Below are positions 60,838-64,000 of a DNA stretch of 64,000 bases, piece by piece (position 1 is the stretch's first letter; every line of letters begins with the position of its first letter). The notes below the pieces were generated by a model that saw only the letters and a list, made by a program, of their open reading frames with translations, did no database searches and was not told the DNA's origin. The stretch is from Trematomus loennbergii (Eukaryota > Chordata > Actinopteri > Perciformes > Nototheniidae). The DNA is taken from contig JAAOOA010000056.1 of assembly GCA_012861695.1 (NCBI GenBank), positions 4,251,760 to 4,315,759 on the forward strand. Direction: 5' to 3'. The position numbers and the translations under genes were made by a program.

Positions 60838-61580
60838 TAAGGGGCCGAGTACACTATTAAAGCCATCCAGTAGTTCACACTGTCCAAATCTCTGTCTTGT
60901 TTTCGTTGAGAGTCAAGAAGTTGATTTCCATCCATGATTTAATGTCTTTCAGACAGCTAAGCAAGGCAATCCTAGATTCCTTATTTGCTTTTATAGGCAG
61001 GTATACCTGCAAATCATCTGCAAAGCAATGGTACGAAATGTTGTGCTATTTAAAAATTTACCCCAGAGGTATTAAATACAGACTGAACAAAATGGGGCCT
61101 AGGATAGAGCCTTGAGGGACCCCATATCCTAGTGGGGCTGCAGCTGAAGAATACTGGCCAAGATGCACAGAAAAGGTCCTTTCTGACAGATATGATTGAA
61201 ACCATTTTAGGACGTTACCTTTAATTCCAACACACAGTTCAAGGCGTGATAAAATAATTTGGTGGTCAATGGTGTCAAAAGCAGCAGACAAGCACAGCAG
61301 CACAAGCACAGCAGAATTCCCAGAATCAGCAGTTAAAATAAGATCATTAAAAACTCTTAGGAGAGCAGTTTCTGTGCTATGGCGTGATTTAAAACCAGAC
61401 TGAAACTTCTCTGATATGCAGTTTAAAACAAGGTGCGACTGCAGTTGCGCTAAAACCACTTTCTCTAGGACTTTAGACAGGAAGGGAAGCTTAGAAATAG
61501 GTCTAAAGTTGGAGAGAACAGAATGATCAAGGTTCTGTTTTTTTATAAGAGGCTGCACTACAGCGTGTTTAAAAAAAGCG

Positions 61581-64000
61581 AAGTTTGGGGGACGATCGGA
61601 CCGTGTCCATTGGAGTTACAGCGACATCGTGTTTTATGGCGAGGGATGCGTTTCCATGGAAACGGCATATGATGACACCCCATAATTGACGTAGAGCTGT
61701 GTTAACCATTATCTGAAGTCTGCTGCTCTGAGCATGTCAGTTGGAGTTATGACATCATCGTGTTCCATGACACAGGTGTTTATATTTGAGCTAACGACGT
61801 GTCCAGAGATCAAAGGTTTCCATGGTGATCAAATAAATGTGGCAAAGGCTCAAATTTGTTGAACAACACATTTGTAACAGGTTTGTTAATTGACCAAAAA
61901 ATATGAACAGTTGGAAGATTGAAAATGGGATTATTATTAGGATTATTTGTAGGTCATTGAAAAGTAGAATCATTTAGAAAGATGTGAACATTGAAGTTTC
62001 TATTTTAGAAAAGCTGACACTGTAGTGCATCGCTGGTTTTAAAAGTGATTTATAAGAGTCATGTTTAAAGATGTGCAATACTTAAAACGTTTATAAAGAT
62101 CCTCTGAGTGTGTGTCATTAGTTAGCTGATAAAATGTTAGGGATAAATACCTTGACATATTGACTACAAGAGCTTGAATCAAACAAGCAACCTTGTATTT
62201 GAAAGATTAACTCACATAGCAACAGTCGCACTGGTATATAAGTGGTGTGGCTGAGTACTTTAAAGGGTTCATGAATAGAGGGGACTTGAATGTGAAATAA
62301 GAACAAGAAAATAAAAGTCTAAATGCATGAAAAAGCAGCAGAATATTTGAACTGAAAACTTTAGAACTAAAAGCATACGTCACCAATAATGTCTAAAATA
62401 TGTGGAACATGTTGAAGTCAGTATGAAGTCTCCATCAGACGGAAAAGAATAGGCTGAGACAGTCTGTTAAACTCCAGTGACCACGTCATTAGTCTGCTGC
62501 TCTAATTATGTCAATTGGAGTTATGACATCATCGTGTTCCATGACACAGGTGTTTATATTTGAGCTAACGACGTGTCCAGAGATCAAAGGTTTCCATGGT
62601 GATCAGTGAGAGGAGAGCATTTTCATTGTTCTGAATGAGAGATAAACCTGTTACATGTGAACGTTTTGTTGAAGAACCGTAACAGATATCGGTGAAATTT
62701 CAAAGCGTGAAGCATGTCAAGGAACTTGAGCATCTGAAGTGTACTTTTTGTGTACTTTCGGGTTAATAATGTGGCCTTTTTGGCAGATTAACTAAAGGTG
62801 TGGCTGCTGTGGTGGGGAAAGGTGAGGCTGAACTTACAATGGGATTAATGGAGACATGTTGAAGTTTTTGTCACTTCATGCCCTCAAGAGGCATTTTGTT
62901 TAATTATTTTGCTTAATTTTTTATCTTTCAAGCTACGAGATGTTTTCCTACGTTTGTCATGAAAAATTATGTCTCAGGAATGTAGGGTTTGGGAATTATG
63001 GCAGGTTTAAAAGAAAATATGAAGGCAAAATTAAATCTGTCCTCCACTCTAGCTGTGACATCACGCACTCTAAAATCTGAAGAAGGCCTCTTTACCAAGG
63101 TCTGAACAATGTTTAATATCTCTAAAAGTAAGATATGATGAATTATGGGATGTATCTCTGGAATTATGAAAGTTATGAATGATAAAAGTAATAGCCATGG
63201 ATTCCCGACCGAGCTGAACGTTTTGATTTTTGAACGGAGTTTCTGCGATGTTCAATGCGGGAGGAGAAGTGGCGCAAAATAACCCGGCAGAATAATAAAG
63301 AATTTCGTGCGTAGCATAACAGATAGTTGGAATGCTGTGTCAGCATTCCCACTAAATTAATGTGGGAAGCACAGAGTCATTAAAAGCAACGGAAAACTGT
63401 GACGCTGTCAGAGGATTAAGCGCACGTAGGCGGCGCTCCAGAACGCACGAGTCAACTTGAGAGCAAGGCAGCATCATAGTAAACTAGAGAATGCAATTCC
63501 TGAAGAAATTGCTAGTGGGAATGCTTTATGCTGAAAAGCTGACGCTGAATTGCTATGCTGAAATGTAATGTGTAAGAAGAAAGTGAAGAATTGAGATTGA
63601 AATGATACATGAACACTGGGGGCTTGAATGTGTGATGAGAGAAGAAAAGAAAGTAAAAAGGCTTGGAAAAGCAGCAGAATATTTGAACTGCAAACTTTTG
63701 AACTAACTTGATGGCGAATGATCTGTCGCCATGCCAACGGCATTTGATGACACCCCATAATACGCTTAGATGCGTTGATGGCTGCATCGTTACCAAACCT
63801 GTGAAGTTTTGGGCCGTTTGGAGCATTTTCACTGAAGTTATGAGAAAACCGTGTTTCATGGCGAGCATTGTGTTGCAATGGCAACGGCATTTGAAGAAAT
63901 CTCAAAACTGTCCCGTAGATGTCTTCACGGCTGGACTGTTAGCACACATGTGAAGTTTGAGCACTTTTTGAACATTTTCATAGGAGTTAATGTATAGCAA
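61581..64000. repeat. Diverged repeat modules at the window end
   Basis: The block 61730-61830 (gtcagttggagttatgacat to caaaggtttccatggtgatc) recurs at 62508-62605 almost unchanged. The block 62325-62375 (aaaaagcagcagaatatttg to tagaactaa) recurs at 63660-63710. The words catatgatgacaccccataa (61668) and catttgatgacaccccataa (63743) match, as do atggcgagggatgcg and atggcgagcattgtg. The 118- and 143-codon minus-strand frames at 63474-63905 lie over these modules and are not supported as genes. The modules continue out of the window. Confidence 0.6.

Larger units (their letters stand above)
54241..61580 (-). mobile_element. L2 LINE split by four nested insertions
   Basis: L2 sequence is present at 54241-54432, 57392-57500, 58091-58330, 59782-60077 and 60838-61580, all on the minus strand and in order. 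The 5'-most piece reads KHAVVQPLIKKQNLDHSVLS, NFRPISKLPFLSKVLEKVVL, then F.SGF..RHSTETALLR, LSAAFDTIDHQI and GVPQGSILGP (reverse transcriptase core). The next gives VRNLGVIFDNCFKFDKQISS, TSRLDYCNSLYIGVDKCLIR and LQLIQNAAARLLTGK. The next gives GDGAFSVAAPRLWNSL, and the last is 3' UTR with a ttgagattgagattgag tail (plus strand ctcaatctcaatc at 54251). The catalytic block between 61058 and 60840 is decayed, so it is inactive. About 1.6 kb of L2 is spread over 7.3 kb. Confidence 0.9.

Noticed and set aside
63474..63905. 143-codon minus-strand frame
   Set aside because: It spans diverged repeat modules, and related modules at 61.6-62.6 kb do not preserve the frame.

Overview
The window reads as teleost (probably percomorph) nuclear DNA. 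It has long introns with GT/AG junctions, many (CA)n/(TG)n microsatellites, and typical fish repeats: L2, CR1/Rex-like and Tx1/L1-like LINEs, Tc1, hAT, Harbinger-like and piggyBac-like DNA elements, DIRS-like retroelements and a tRNA-derived SINE. There is no sign of bacterial gene organisation, and most open frames are repeat remnants or chance.

One host gene is present, on the + strand from about 0.84 to 50.2 kb: an oxysterol-binding-protein-related lipid-transfer gene, best matched to OSBPL10 (ORP10), with paralogue OSBPL11 as the alternative. Nine firm exons are readable: 842-1019 and 3266-3345 (PH domain); 12060-12149 and 13542-13775 (central region); 32534-32686, 37360-37882, 43783-43969, 47752-47934, 48283-48436 and 49483-49527 (acidic linker plus the complete lipid-transfer ORD and stop codon; the first of these is mostly linker). 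The first exons lie upstream of the window. A further exon, 31189-31254, looks like an internal alternative first exon behind a GC-box and CAG-rich region. It joins in phase to 32534 and gives an uninterrupted 436-codon, PH-less reading frame.

The 5' half is problematic. The first PH exon carries a net +2-nt shift and an in-frame stop. The exon coding for the PH-to-coiled-coil linker was not found. Exon 13542 needs either a weak donor or a one-base correction in a G6 run. The ORD half is clean. Either the PH part has assembly indels, or the long form is decaying while an ORD-only form is kept.

The introns are filled with transposable elements. Notable are a 1.66-kb fold-back element (18.8-20.4 kb), DIRS-like fragments (22.9-23.7 kb), a Tx1/L1-like LINE missing its RT core (25.5-27.9 kb), a Tc1 copy with IR/DR ends and broken transposase (33.0-34.5 kb), and a 2.6-kb repeat holding a palindromic element (44.7-47.3 kb). 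Downstream of the gene, 54.2-61.6 kb is a single L2 LINE (about 1.6 kb of L2 sequence, minus strand) split by four insertions: a hAT-like element that itself contains a piggyBac-like element containing a Harbinger-like element, a solo LTR, a DIRS-like deletion derivative and a Harbinger-like MITE. Most boundaries can be read from target-site duplications and the interrupted L2 reading frame. The last 2.4 kb consists of diverged repeat modules.
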